A stretch of 64,000 bases of DNA, taken from NCBI RefSeq assembly GCF_025847205.1, contig NZ_JAOYTH010000002.1:124001-188000 (forward strand). Reading direction: 5' to 3'. Positions 55,700-64,000 of the stretch are shown in pieces (positions within the stretch are counted from its first letter, which is position 1; each line of letters starts with the position of its first letter). The notes beneath the pieces were generated by a model. That model did not search any database, was not told where the DNA came from, and saw only the letters and a list, made by a program, of their open reading frames with translations. Source of the DNA: Pararhizobium sp. YC-54 (GTDB lineage: Bacteria; Pseudomonadota; Alphaproteobacteria; Rhizobiales; Rhizobiaceae). The position numbers were made by a program, and so were the translations under genes.

Positions 55700-56866
55700 A
55701 TGAGCATCGACCCCCATATCGCCGAAGCTGAAAACCGGATGCGCATCCTCCAGGTGCTTGAACCGAGCGGCGGCGGATCGGGCCGCCATTTCCTCGATCT
55801 GTGCAGCGGCCTGCAGCAACGCGGCCACCATGTCGAGGCGGTCTATTCGCCGCTCAGGGCCGAAGACGCCTTCGTCCGCGAATTGAAATCGCTTGCCCTG
55901 CCCACCGTGCACGCCGTCGCCATGAAGCGGTCTCCCGGACTGTCCGACTTCGCCGCTCACCGCGCCTTGCGGACTATCATCAACAGCGGCACGCCATTCG
56001 ACATCGTCCACGGTCACAGCTCGAAGGCAGGCGCCTTGACCCGCCTGCGCCTTCCCGGCTTCCATGCGCCGCGCGTCTATACCCCGCACGCCTTCCGCAC
56101 CATGGACCCGACGCTCGGCAGGATCGGGCGGCTGATTTTCGGCAGCATCGAGACCATCCTTGCCAAGCTGTTCACGGATCACCTGATCTGCGTCTCGGAC
56201 GACGAACATGCCCACGCCCTGTCGCTCGGCATGCCCGCGCGCAAACTGTCCGTCATCATCAACGGCGTGGCGCCGCCGCCGCTCGACATGGCAAACACGG
56301 TGCGGGCCAGCTTCGGCATTTCGGACGATGCCTTCGTCTTCGGTTTCGTCGGCCGGCTGTCCTATCAAAAGGCGCCCGAGCGGCTGATCGAGGCTTTCCG
56401 CAACGCCGCATCGCGGCTGCCGGATGCACAGCTGATCATGGTCGGTTCCGGCGAACTCGAACCGGAGATCCGCAAGGCGATCGCTGAGAGCGGCCTGCAG
56501 AGGCGTATTCGCCTGACCTCCGCCTTCACCGGCCCGCAGGCCGTTCCCGCCTTCGACGTATTGGTGATGCCGAGCCGCTACGAAGCGATGTCCTATGTCA
56601 TGCTGGAGGCAGCGGCATCGGGAAAACCGATCGTCTCCACCGATGTCGGCGGTGCATCGACGGCGATCGACAAGGACAGAAGCGGCCTGATCGTGCCCAA
56701 TGACGGTGACACCGCCAAGCTCGCCAACGCCATGGTGGAGAGTGCCGATCCGGAGCGGTATCGCCAATTGACTAACGCGGCGCTCGACCGGATGGCGAAC
56801 TTTTCGATGGGACAGATGATCGACAAGACCGAGGCGGTCTACCGGCGGCTGACCGCCGTGCGATAG
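55700..56866 (+). CDS. Glycosyltransferase family 4 protein
   Basis: This 388-residue GT-B enzyme has the N-terminal MRILQVLEPSGGGSGRHFLDLCSGLQQRGHHVEAVYS and the C-terminal sugar-donor site LVMPSRYEAMSYVMLEAAASGKPIVSTDVGG. It is a paralogue-like partner of the GT4 gene at 51575. It is the last gene of the exopolysaccharide operon, 64 bases after the polymerase gene. Donor and acceptor sugars are unknown. Confidence 0.92.
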   Translation: MSIDPHIAEAENRMRILQVLEPSGGGSGRHFLDLCSGLQQRGHHVEAVYSPLRAEDAFVRELKSLALPTVHAVAMKRSPGLSDFAAHRALRTIINSGTPFDIVHGHSSKAGALTRLRLPGFHAPRVYTPHAFRTMDPTLGRIGRLIFGSIETILAKLFTDHLICVSDDEHAHALSLGMPARKLSVIINGVAPPPLDMANTVRASFGISDDAFVFGFVGRLSYQKAPERLIEAFRNAASRLPDAQLIMVGSGELEPEIRKAIAESGLQRRIRLTSAFTGPQAVPAFDVLVMPSRYEAMSYVMLEAAASGKPIVSTDVGGASTAIDKDRSGLIVPNDGDTAKLANAMVESADPERYRQLTNAALDRMANFSMGQMIDKTEAVYRRLTAVR

Positions 56867-56901
56867 AGCAATTTCAGCAAAACTGCTTAGCGGCGCCGCG
56901 G

Positions 56902-57597
56902 TTACCCCTGTGCGCACCAGCCCTGCTTGCCGCCGGACGCGCGCCGGGCGAGCCCCTCCAGAACCAGCATATCGCCGACCGAGCGCCCCTGCCCGGCCGT
57001 TACCTGGGCATCCTGTCCGGAGACACCGGCCACCTGAACATCGCCGGTGTTGAGAATTTCCCAGAGCCGTTTTTTCGCCAGCGAACCGAGCTTGCGCTCG
57101 TTGTCGCATTTCGCCTGTTTGATTTTCGGCGCCTGGATGCCGGAAATCTGGATTTTTCGCCGCCCGTACCAGAACGTGCCGCCATCGACAACGCAGTTTT
57201 CCAGCGTTTCGGTACAGAAATAGAATGTTCCCGGCTTGCGGCCGACAGTCCTCTGCTCGCCAATTGTCTTCTGCCCATCGATGGATTTCAGGGCGCCAAC
57301 ATCCACAGCCGCCTGCTCGACGGGACGCATCGCCAGCCTCGCGAGCGCAGGCTTTGCGATTTGCGGTGTTTTCTCAACACGCTTTTCCGGAGCGAAGTGT
57401 TTCTCCACCGGCCGCGGCTTGGCGATCGACGCCGTATAGAAAGGGGTGGCCATCGGCAGGATCTCAGCCCGGTGATCGTAGGCCAGGACCGCGCTGACCG
57501 ACATCACGCCGGCCAGATACCACGGCCACATGCTTGCCTTTGCCTGCTTGCGGCCTGCTCGCCGCTTCTGACCTTTTCTGACCGCCGCTTTCGCCAT
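56902..57597 (-). CDS. Membrane-anchored SNase-fold protein lacking catalytic residues
   Basis: The 231-residue product has a very basic N-terminus (AKAAVRKGQKRRAGRKQAK) and one transmembrane helix (about residues 24-42). A linker of about 80 residues rich in Lys, Pro and Ala follows. The C-terminal domain resembles a thermonuclease: CVVDGGTFWYGRRKIQISGIQAPKIKQAKCDNE. Against the staphylococcal enzyme, D21 becomes G, R35 becomes Q, D40 becomes Q and E43 becomes K, so the usual nuclease chemistry cannot work. The start at 57597 has GGGATAGGG upstream; a GTG/ATG nine codons earlier is possible. Function unknown. Confidence 0.78.
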   Translation of the reverse strand: MAKAAVRKGQKRRAGRKQAKASMWPWYLAGVMSVSAVLAYDHRAEILPMATPFYTASIAKPRPVEKHFAPEKRVEKTPQIAKPALARLAMRPVEQAAVDVGALKSIDGQKTIGEQRTVGRKPGTFYFCTETLENCVVDGGTFWYGRRKIQISGIQAPKIKQAKCDNERKLGSLAKKRLWEILNTGDVQVAGVSGQDAQVTAGQGRSVGDMLVLEGLARRASGGKQGWCAQG

Positions 57598-57801
57598 CAC
57601 CCTATCCCCGATTCGCCAGGGCATTATCGAGGCAAGGCATTGCCGAAAACTTTAAGCATCGGGAAAATTCATCATTGCACATGAGATTGCGCAGTATGAG
57701 CGGCCGTTGAAACGCATCCCCGCTTTTTCCGGCGATTTACCGCATTTTCCAAAATCAGGACTTGCGCGCCAAGTCCCGATTATATACGCCTCTTTTCGGT
57801 T

Positions 57802-57878
<77 letters not shown>

Positions 57879-58079
57879 TTTTCTCCTTGAAGTCCCGGTC
57901 AAATCGCCTTTCCATTTTCTTCAGCTACCGGAAGAAACGGAAGGCGCGGGATATTGTTTCGAGGGCAGCGTCCCCCCGTAAAAATCCCGAACATCCCGAC
58001 GTTCCTGTTCCGGCAATCTTCCCTATCCACAAAGCGATCCGCCGACGCCTGATACGGCGGCGGCCTGCCGCTCTCCAGC

Positions 58080-59651
58080 CTATACGATGAAGAAATCGGC
58101 GTTGGTCATCGCCAGGCCATGGGCGACCGTGGCAAACTGAACGGCTGCGGTACCACCGGCTCCATCCTTGTCGTAGCTGACCGCGCCGGTTGCCGTGTTG
58201 TAGATGATACGGTCGGATGCATCGGCAGCCGCGGATCCGACACGAAAGGCGGCCGCAGCAAGCGTGCCGGTGGTGCTTAAGGCCGTGAATACGAGGTTCT
58301 CCAGGCGCATCGTGTCGTTTACAACGACGAAGTCGCTGATGGTGTCGATGTTGGTCGCGCCGAGTGCGCTGTTGAAGAAAAACGTATCGTTGCCGGTACC
58401 GCCGGTCAGGACATCATTTCCAAGACCGCCATTGAGCAGATCGTTTCCCGCCCCGCCGGACAACCGGTTGGCATGATTGCCGCCATAGATCTGGTCATTG
58501 AACTGGGTGCCGATGACATTGGGTATGTTTTTCACCGTGTCGGTGTTTCCAAACCCGTCCTTGGCGGTATCTGCCGGCAAGCCGGCCTGCGGGCCACTGC
58601 CGAGCAGGTTGACGATGACGCCCAGCGTTCCGCCCGCTGCGGCATCCTTGCTATAATCCACCGTGTCCGAGCCGGAATTTCCATTCAGGAAATCATTCCC
58701 CCGCCCGCCGATCAGCCTGTCGGCACCGCCGCCACCCCGGATGATATCGTTGCCGCCGCCGCCAATCAGCACATTGCCAAGGCCGTCGCCGGTCAGCGTG
58801 TCGCCCGCCGACCCGCCGGTGACGTTCTCGATATTGCGGATCGTGTCTTCGGCTGCTCCGCCGACGGTGACCGTCGCATTGGTGGCGCCATTGAGGGTGA
58901 CGACAACGGCCCCTGTCTTGTCGGTATAGAGGGCCGTGTCGATGCCAGTCCCGCCATCCAGCACATCCTTGCCCAATCCGCCGATGAGCACATCGTTGCC
59001 TGCAGCGCCTCTCAGCGTATCGTTGCCGCTACCGCCATTCAGCACATTGGCAAGCCCGTCACCCGTCAGTGTGTCGGCTCCCGAGCCGCCGGTGACATTC
59101 TCGATATTGCGGATGGTGTCTTCGGCGACACCGCCAACTGTGACCGTTGCATTGGTAGCGCCATTGAGGGTGACGACAACGGCCCCTGTCTTGTCGGTAT
59201 AGAGGGCCGTGTCGATGCCAGTCCCGCCATCGAGCCCGTCCTTGCCGCCAGCGCCCTTGAGGGTATCGTTACCAGCAAAGCCGGAAAGAACGTCGGCCAG
59301 TGGCGTACCGTTCAGCGTGTCCGCGCCCTTCAAGGCAAGGCTCAGAAGACCTTGCGTGTTGTTTTGCGACGCCAAGTTATGGACGGTCGTCGCAGCAATG
59401 CTCAAGCCGGTGATCTGCAGCGCGGTATTGCCGTTGATGACATATTGCACCGACGTAACGGTGCCGCCGGTTGGCACATGGGCGCTGTTGAAGGTGAAGC
59501 CGCTGCCCTTGAACAGGGTGAAGTTGGATGCATTGTCAAAATATTTCGCCGATGTCGACGATACCGTCGAAGAATCGTAGTCGTAGAGTTCGTTGACTTG
59601 CAGCGTATTGAATTTGATCGGAAATGCGGTTCCACCGCTCACAACAGCCAT
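58080..59651 (-). CDS. RTX-type calcium-binding protein
   Basis: This 523-residue protein lacks a Sec signal and carries many glycine-rich RTX nonapeptides (GGxGxDxLx), for example GGSGNDTLRGAAGNDVLIGG and GGAGNDLLNGGLGNDVLTGG. They bind calcium and mark type I secretion. The N-terminal 110 residues form a separate domain I do not recognise. The C-terminus (DTISDFVVVNDTMRLEN ... DKDGAGGTAAVQFATV) matches the usual secreted RTX end. The start ATG at 59651 has GGAGGGG upstream. No type I secretion genes lie in the window. A duplicated block of about 90 residues is present in the middle. Confidence 0.92.
   Translation of the reverse strand: MAVVSGGTAFPIKFNTLQVNELYDYDSSTVSSTSAKYFDNASNFTLFKGSGFTFNSAHVPTGGTVTSVQYVINGNTALQITGLSIAATTVHNLASQNNTQGLLSLALKGADTLNGTPLADVLSGFAGNDTLKGAGGKDGLDGGTGIDTALYTDKTGAVVVTLNGATNATVTVGGVAEDTIRNIENVTGGSGADTLTGDGLANVLNGGSGNDTLRGAAGNDVLIGGLGKDVLDGGTGIDTALYTDKTGAVVVTLNGATNATVTVGGAAEDTIRNIENVTGGSAGDTLTGDGLGNVLIGGGGNDIIRGGGGADRLIGGRGNDFLNGNSGSDTVDYSKDAAAGGTLGVIVNLLGSGPQAGLPADTAKDGFGNTDTVKNIPNVIGTQFNDQIYGGNHANRLSGGAGNDLLNGGLGNDVLTGGTGNDTFFFNSALGATNIDTISDFVVVNDTMRLENLVFTALSTTGTLAAAAFRVGSAAADASDRIIYNTATGAVSYDKDGAGGTAAVQFATVAHGLAMTNADFFIV
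58885..59231 (-). repeat. Tandem internal duplication in the RTX gene (273-bp period)
   Basis: Bases 58885-58958 and 59158-59231 are identical over 74 positions, offset by 273 bases (91 codons). Sequence on both sides is also alike, including the ENVTGGS region and the GDGL(A/G)NVL region, so the unit is about 91 residues. It encodes the TALYTDKTGAVVVTLNGATN block. Confidence 0.9.
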
Positions 59652-59812
59652 TTCCCCCTCCAAAGCCAAAATTATATTAGTCTTTTGTTATATACCATGA
59701 AGGGGCGGCAGGTCGACCGGTTGAAGGGCTCGCAACTCTAAATTTTGATCTGGCTGGACAATCGGCGGGCCAGTATCGCTCGCGTCCAGCCGCCGCGCAT
59801 CGCGGTCGGGTC

Positions 59813-60088
59813 TCAATGCACCGAAACATCGGTCTCCGGCTCTTCCAGGAATGATTCGATGCCGTCGCGCTCGACGGTGGCCAAAAACTCCTCGAAGGCC
59901 TCCTTGTCCGTTGCAAAGGGTTCCTCCCAGACGGTCAGGCCTTCGTCCTGATCGATCACTTCCATCGTCCAGCCGTCGGTGCTGCCTTCCTTGCGGAAAA
60001 TGTCGACAAGCACGGTGATGTCATCTTCGGTGAACTCGCCGGAAAAATCGGAATGTTCGAGCTTCTGCTTCTTCGCCATGGTGATCAT
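59813..60088 (-). CDS. Conserved hypothetical acidic protein
   Basis: The 91-residue product is acidic and has no signal peptide or membrane segment (LEHSDFSGEFTEDDITVLVDIFRKEGSTDGWTMEVIDQDEGLTVWEEPFATDKEAFEEFLATVE). I do not recognise a family. Its start overlaps the preceding gene's stop by four bases (ATGA), so it is translationally coupled to the gene at 60085-60444. An ATG three codons in is an alternative start. Confidence 0.7.
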   Translation of the reverse strand: MITMAKKQKLEHSDFSGEFTEDDITVLVDIFRKEGSTDGWTMEVIDQDEGLTVWEEPFATDKEAFEEFLATVERDGIESFLEEPETDVSVH

Positions 60089-60444
60089 GCCTGTTTCGTG
60101 TTGGTGATTGTGGCGTTAAGCCGGCCCCGGGAGCGTTCGCGCGTGGCGCTGCCCTCGAGCCGCTTGGCCGCTTCCTTGATTTCGAGTGGCGCGAAAAGAG
60201 CGCGGTATTCCGGCCTTGTCATCGCTGCCTCCATCGAGAGTTCGGTTTTCTTTGCCTCGATCAGGCGTTCCAGACCGGTCGTGCCGGGCTTGAACACAAG
60301 CTCCCTGGCAGCCTCGACGCCACCTTTCAGGATGACAAGCCGGCGAAACAATACGGGCCGGAAGCCGATCAGCGCGCAATGATCGTAGAGCGCCAGCATC
60401 TCGCCGTGAAATTTTGCCTGAAGAGTCTTGGTCATCGCGTCCAT
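60085..60444 (-). CDS. Conserved hypothetical protein
   Basis: The 119-residue basic protein appears helical (KFHGEMLALYDHCALIGFRPVLFRRLVILKGGVEAARELVFKPGTTGLERLIEAKKTELSMEAAM). The segment around KPGTTGLERLIEAKKTELSMEA followed by RPEYRALFAPLEIKEAAKRL suggests a repeated-helix domain. I do not recognise a named family. It is the first gene of a coupled pair with the acidic protein at 59813-60088. The opposite charges of the two products make a complex possible, but this is speculation. Confidence 0.68.
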   Translation of the reverse strand: MDAMTKTLQAKFHGEMLALYDHCALIGFRPVLFRRLVILKGGVEAARELVFKPGTTGLERLIEAKKTELSMEAAMTRPEYRALFAPLEIKEAAKRLEGSATRERSRGRLNATITNTKQA

Positions 60445-60571
60445 TTCTCAATCGCACGGCGGACATATGGAGATGCTGGCCGCTTGCGCCAAGCCTTGGT
60501 GAAGAGAGAGCCAGTTTAACGGACGGGTGCGACGGCTAAAAGACCTCTATCGACGCCAAAGAGCGGGGGCG

Positions 60572-60817
60572 TCAGCCCTGAACCGCAATCTCTGCTTCGG
60601 CTGCAGCCGCCAGAAAGGCTTTTCGCGCGTCTTCGGCCGGTCGTTTGCCTTCGACCACCTCAGCGCAGATCCCGAGCGCCCGGTCCAAAGCCGGCGCGTC
60701 GTCCAGCGGCCAGTCCTCGATCATCGCCCAGGATGCCTCGGTGGTGTTGGAGATCGTCACGTATTTGCCCGGCCCCTCCAGGGCGAGCGTCACGCTTTTC
60801 GTCCAGGGCTTTTCCAT
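60572..60817 (-). CDS. DUF982 protein
   Basis: This 81-residue protein matches the rhizobial DUF982 family: VTLALEGPGKYVTISNTTEASWAMIEDWPLDDAPALDRALGICAEVVEGKRPAEDARKAFLAAAAEA. DUF982 genes occur in many copies in Rhizobiaceae and their role is unknown. It has no signal peptide. Confidence 0.88.
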   Translation of the reverse strand: MEKPWTKSVTLALEGPGKYVTISNTTEASWAMIEDWPLDDAPALDRALGICAEVVEGKRPAEDARKAFLAAAAEAEIAVQG

Positions 60818-60947
60818 TGTCTCGCCTTGCTCAGAATTCAGTCGGGGTTCCTACCATGAATGGTTGAGCGGCACGAGAGGAAAGCGATGGGCAACAAAAC
60901 CCGATCGGCAGACCTGACGAACGCCGGTTCGCCGCCCTCTTCCGGTC

Positions 60948-61481
60948 TCAGCGCACCTGATCGAGCAGGCGCTTGCATTCCAGGAGATCGTAGAGCGCCT
61001 CCTGTAGCAGCGCCCGGTCCTCCTTGCCGACGGATGTCTTGCCGATGGAGATTTCCGGCGTCTCGTCATTACCGCCGACAAACGAGAAGAACCGGCGGCT
61101 TGCCGGGGCCTTGGCGCGCCCGACGATCTGGTCCTCGTCGGGATTGCCGAGCTTGGGTTGCGCCGGTTCCTCGATATTGGCGGCAGCGAGCGCTTCGACG
61201 GTTGCGAGATCGCCACTGGCAATCGCCGCGACGAACTTGTTGCCGTTCATCTTCAGGAGCTTCTGCACGCCCTTGATCGTGTAGCCGTGGTCATAGAGCA
61301 GATGGCGGATGCCCTTGAGCAGATCGACATCTTCCGGCCGGTAGTAGCGCCGGCCACCGCCGCGTTTCATCGGCTTGATCTGCAGGAAGCGTGTTTCCCA
61401 GAATCTCAGAACATGCTGCGGCAGGTCGAGATCGTCGGCGACTTCACTGATGGTGCGAAATGCATCCGGGCTCTTGTCCAT
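60948..61481 (-). CDS. MerR-family transcriptional regulator
   Basis: This 177-residue regulator has the N-terminal winged helix-turn-helix [56 protein letters not shown]. The remaining domain ([14 protein letters not shown] ... [22 protein letters not shown]) has no cysteine ligands, so it is not a metal sensor. The start at 61481 has GGGGGAAG upstream. It lies downstream of ihfA, as in other Rhizobiales. Ligand and targets are unknown. Confidence 0.9.
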   Translation of the reverse strand: MDKSPDAFRTISEVADDLDLPQHVLRFWETRFLQIKPMKRGGGRRYYRPEDVDLLKGIRHLLYDHGYTIKGVQKLLKMNGNKFVAAIASGDLATVEALAAANIEEPAQPKLGNPDEDQIVGRAKAPASRRFFSFVGGNDETPEISIGKTSVGKEDRALLQEALYDLLECKRLLDQVR

Positions 61482-61636
61482 GTCTTCCCCCCATTCCGCG
61501 TCGAACATGCGTGGCGTGAACCACGCGACCGTGGCCGCGGGCCGATAGCGCCGTCACCACGAATGATTACACGAATCATGCGCATTTCAACGGCTTATGG
61601 ACGTGTTTTCAACCACTTTAATGATGGAAAGCGGAT

Positions 61637-61975
61637 TTAGAGCGCCGGCGATTGCGGTTTCAACTTGGCCTTGCGCTGGAGATGCGCCTTGAGCACGCGC
61701 TGCTTCAGCACGTTGGAGGCCTTGAACGTCATGACCCGGCGGGGAGAAATCGGCACTTCCTCGCCGGTTTTCGGGTTTCGCCCGATGCGCTCGTTCTTGT
61801 CGCGTACCTGGAATGTTGCGAAGGAGGAAAGCTTGACGCTTTCGCCGCGCACGATGGCATTACAGATTTCGTCAATCACGGTCTCGACCAGTTCGGCCGA
61901 TTCCGTTCGGGAGAGCCCGACCTTGCGAAAAACCGATTCGGCCAGGTCTGCTCGTGTCACCGTTTTTCCGCTCAT
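61637..61975 (-). CDS. ihfA: Integration host factor subunit alpha
   Basis: This 112-residue DNA-bending protein of the HU/IHF family forms a heterodimer with IhfB. The signature is [33 protein letters not shown] and then [47 protein letters not shown]. The C-terminal tail (about 18 residues, basic) is longer than in E. coli. It lies after fabH in the conserved plsX-fabH-ihfA-merR order. Confidence 0.96.
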   Translation of the reverse strand: MSGKTVTRADLAESVFRKVGLSRTESAELVETVIDEICNAIVRGESVKLSSFATFQVRDKNERIGRNPKTGEEVPISPRRVMTFKASNVLKQRVLKAHLQRKAKLKPQSPAL

Positions 61976-62069
61976 CTTCCCCCACCGATTTTCTTGATAT
62001 ATCGATTAGCCCGGAAAGAGTATTGCCCTTGTCCATTCCGGTCAAGCGTCTGCACCATATCACATTTTT

Positions 62070-63041
62070 TTACCAGCGCAGCAGCACGGAGCCCCACGTG
62101 AAGCCGCCGCCCATCGCTTCGAGCAACACGAGATCGCCCTTTTTTATGCGGCCGTCGGATGCTGCGACATTGAGCGCCAGCGGAATGGAGGCTGCCGACG
62201 TGTTGCCGTGAAGATCGACGGTGACCACGACTTTCTCAAGCGGAATGCCGAGCTTCTTGGCCGAACCGTCGATGATTCTGCGGTTGGCCTGGTGCGGCAC
62301 CAGCCAGTCGATATCCTCCGCTGTGGTGCCGGTCGCCTCGAACGCGGCCTCGATCACGTCGGTAATCATGCCCACCGCATGCTTGAAGACCTCGCGGCCC
62401 TCCATGCGCAAATGGCCGACCGTGCCGGTGGTCGAGGGACCGCCGTCGACATAAAGCTTTTCCCTGTGGGCGCCATCGGAGCGCAGCTGCGCGGTCAGGA
62501 CGCCGCGATCGGCGGTGGTACCTGAGCCTTCCTGGGCTTCCAGGATAAGGGCGCCGGCGCCGTCGCCGAACAGCACGCATGTCGTGCGGTCGTTCCAGTC
62601 GAGAATGCGGGAAAACGTCTCGGCGCCGATGATCAGCACACGCTTGGCGAGCCCGCCGCGGATATAGGCGTCGGCGGTGGTCACCGCAAAGACGAAGCCG
62701 GAACAGACCGCCTGCAGATCGAACGCCGCGCCATGGTGCATGCCAAGCCGGTTCTGGATATTGACGGCGGTCGCCGGAAAGGTGTTGTCGGGCGTCGAGG
62801 TGGCAACGATAATCACGTCGATATCGGCCGGGGTCAGGCCGGCATTGGAAAGAGCCGCACGGGCAGCCCCCTCGCCGAGCGACGCGGTCGTCTCCCCCTC
62901 GCCGGCGATGTAACGCTGGCGAATTCCGGTGCGCTGCACGATCCACTCGTCGGACGTGTCGACCTTTTCTTCCATCTCGCGATTGGTCATCACCCGCTGC
63001 GGGAGAGACGCCCCGAAACCGCGAACCACAGAACGGATCAT
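62070..63041 (-). CDS. fabH: Beta-ketoacyl-ACP synthase III
   Basis: This 323-residue enzyme condenses acetyl-CoA with malonyl-ACP, the first step of fatty acid synthesis. The triad is C113 ([12 protein letters not shown]), H250 ([11 protein letters not shown]) and N280 ([11 protein letters not shown]). The start ATG at 63041 fits the family start [13 protein letters not shown], with GAGG upstream; a TTG three codons earlier is possible. It begins five bases after the plsX stop, indicating one operon. Confidence 0.97.
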   Translation of the reverse strand: MIRSVVRGFGASLPQRVMTNREMEEKVDTSDEWIVQRTGIRQRYIAGEGETTASLGEGAARAALSNAGLTPADIDVIIVATSTPDNTFPATAVNIQNRLGMHHGAAFDLQAVCSGFVFAVTTADAYIRGGLAKRVLIIGAETFSRILDWNDRTTCVLFGDGAGALILEAQEGSGTTADRGVLTAQLRSDGAHREKLYVDGGPSTTGTVGHLRMEGREVFKHAVGMITDVIEAAFEATGTTAEDIDWLVPHQANRRIIDGSAKKLGIPLEKVVVTVDLHGNTSAASIPLALNVAASDGRIKKGDLVLLEAMGGGFTWGSVLLRW

Positions 63042-63046
63042 ACTTT

Positions 63047-64000
63047 TCAAACCTCGTCTGCCATGCCGGTCGCTGCACCTTCGGAAGGGCGCGAGGCATG
63101 GTACTTTTTCAAATCGTTTTCGATCTTGGCCTTCAGCCCGTTGCGGACCATATCATAGCCGACGTCGATGGCGGCTGCGAAACCTTCCGCGTCGGTTCCT
63201 CCATGGCTCTTGATCACGACACCATTAAGGCCGAGGAAGACGCCGCCGTTCACCTTTCGCGGATCCATCTTCTCGCGCAGGCGGTCAAAGGCGCCCTTGG
63301 CAAGAATATAGCCGATCTTGGCCAAAAGCGTGCGCGACATCGCGGCGCGCAGATATTCGGCGATCTGACGGGCCGTCCCCTCGGCCGCCTTCAGCGCGAT
63401 ATTGCCGGAAAAACCCTCGGTGACCACCACGTCGACAGTGCCGCGGCCGATATCGTCACCCTCGACGAAGCCGAGATAGTCGATGCTGTCGATGCCGGCT
63501 TCCCGCAACAGCCGTCCGGCTTCCTTGACCTGTTCCTGCCCCTTGATCTCCTCGACGCCGACATTGAGCAGGCCGAGCGTCGGGCGCTCCACCTCAAACA
63601 GCGCGCGCGCCATGGCGCCGCCCATCAGCGCGAAATCCATCAACTGCTGCGCATCGGCGCCGATCGTCGCCCCGACATCGAGCACGATGCTCTCGCCCTT
63701 CAAGGTCGGCCAGATCGCCGCGATGGCGGGACGCTGGATTTCCTGCATCATCCGCAGACAGAACACCGACATTGCCATCAGCGCACCGGTATTGCCGGCG
63801 GAGACGACCACATCGGCCTCACCCTTGTTGACGGCGTCGATCGCCTGCCACATGCTCGCCTTGCCACGGCCGCGCCGCAGGGCCTGGCTGGGCTTTTCGT
63901 CCATGCCGATCGCCAGTTCAGATGCATGGAACGTGCTATTGGCCTTCAGCTTGGGGTATTTTTCCAACAGGGGAACACATTGATCTGCAAGTCCGTACAG
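63047..64000 (-). CDS. plsX: Phosphate acyltransferase PlsX (partial, N-terminus off window)
   Basis: This enzyme makes acyl-phosphate from acyl-ACP for phospholipid synthesis. The frame is open to position 64000 without an in-window start, giving 317 codons. The visible part has [36 protein letters not shown] and [25 protein letters not shown]. It has the family end [28 protein letters not shown]. About 30-40 N-terminal residues (usually MIRISIDAMGGD-like) lie outside the window. It is the upstream partner of fabH. Confidence 0.96.
   Translation of the reverse strand: MYGLADQCVPLLEKYPKLKANSTFHASELAIGMDEKPSQALRRGRGKASMWQAIDAVNKGEADVVVSAGNTGALMAMSVFCLRMMQEIQRPAIAAIWPTLKGESIVLDVGATIGADAQQLMDFALMGGAMARALFEVERPTLGLLNVGVEEIKGQEQVKEAGRLLREAGIDSIDYLGFVEGDDIGRGTVDVVVTEGFSGNIALKAAEGTARQIAEYLRAAMSRTLLAKIGYILAKGAFDRLREKMDPRKVNGGVFLGLNGVVIKSHGGTDAEGFAAAIDVGYDMVRNGLKAKIENDLKKYHASRPSEGAATGMADEV

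Noticed and set aside
58080..59651. CRISPR array suspected from repeated units
   Set aside because: The repeats are in-frame coding units of an RTX protein with a 273-base period, not short direct repeats with spacers.

Overview
The window is a piece of an alphaproteobacterial chromosome, almost certainly from the family Rhizobiaceae (Rhizobium / Agrobacterium / Sinorhizobium relatives). The base composition is GC-rich. The order clpP - clpX - lon - hupB near a nuo operon, the HmrR-type copper regulation, a DUF982 gene, the plsX-fabH-ihfA-merR block and two families of rhizobial intergenic hairpin repeat all point that way. The genus cannot be fixed from sequence alone.

Layout. 1-4498 (minus): the start of the complex I operon, nuoA-B-C-(S23 element)-D-(small secreted protein)-E, with nuoE cut by the window edge. 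4499-5843: a long gene-poor stretch, two tandem identical tRNA-Asp genes (minus) and tRNA-Val (plus). 6041-15148: accessory and housekeeping genes, including a small lipoprotein, cupins, the YhaN/YhaO nuclease pair, a MarR regulator and a large exported esterase-like protein. 15361-21098 (minus): the protein quality-control block hupB, lon, clpX, clpP. 21373-25649: a phospholipase D-like protein, an EEP-family hydrolase, a cytochrome P450 and a cupin.

25761-34338 is a copper island. It holds a DUF411 protein, a CopZ-like chaperone, the CopA exporter, the CueR/HmrR sensor, and then a periplasmic operon: a Cys/His-rich protein, a small lipoprotein, a TolC-like lipoprotein, a multicopper oxidase, a cupredoxin and a CusF-like protein. 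Three promoters carry the HmrR dyad inside a 19-bp spacer, before copZ, before copA and before the periplasmic operon, so cytoplasmic export and periplasmic handling look like one regulon.

34452-48579: metabolic genes (metZ, phhA with an Lrp-type regulator, agmatinase, argC, ctaA, enoyl-CoA hydratase), ribosomal proteins L13 and S9, a YefM-YoeB toxin-antitoxin pair with a perfect TGTACA operator, and transporters. 48595-56866: an exopolysaccharide locus with a Wzz/GumC-like co-polymerase whose kinase domain has lost its Walker motifs, an outer-membrane export lipoprotein, two GT4 glycosyltransferases, an initiating sugar-phosphate transferase and an O-antigen-ligase-like polymerase. 56902-64000: a nuclease-fold protein lacking its catalytic residues, tRNA-Pro, an RTX protein with an internal duplication, two uncharacterised coupled genes, DUF982, and merR-ihfA-fabH-plsX (plsX cut by the window edge).

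The least ordinary items are the S23/IVP-type element with inverted-repeat arms inserted cleanly between nuoC and nuoD, the uncharacterised exported protein translationally coupled to nuoD, the copper operon with an outer-membrane channel but no inner-membrane pump, and two apparent pseudoenzymes (the BY-kinase-like domain and the SNase-like protein).
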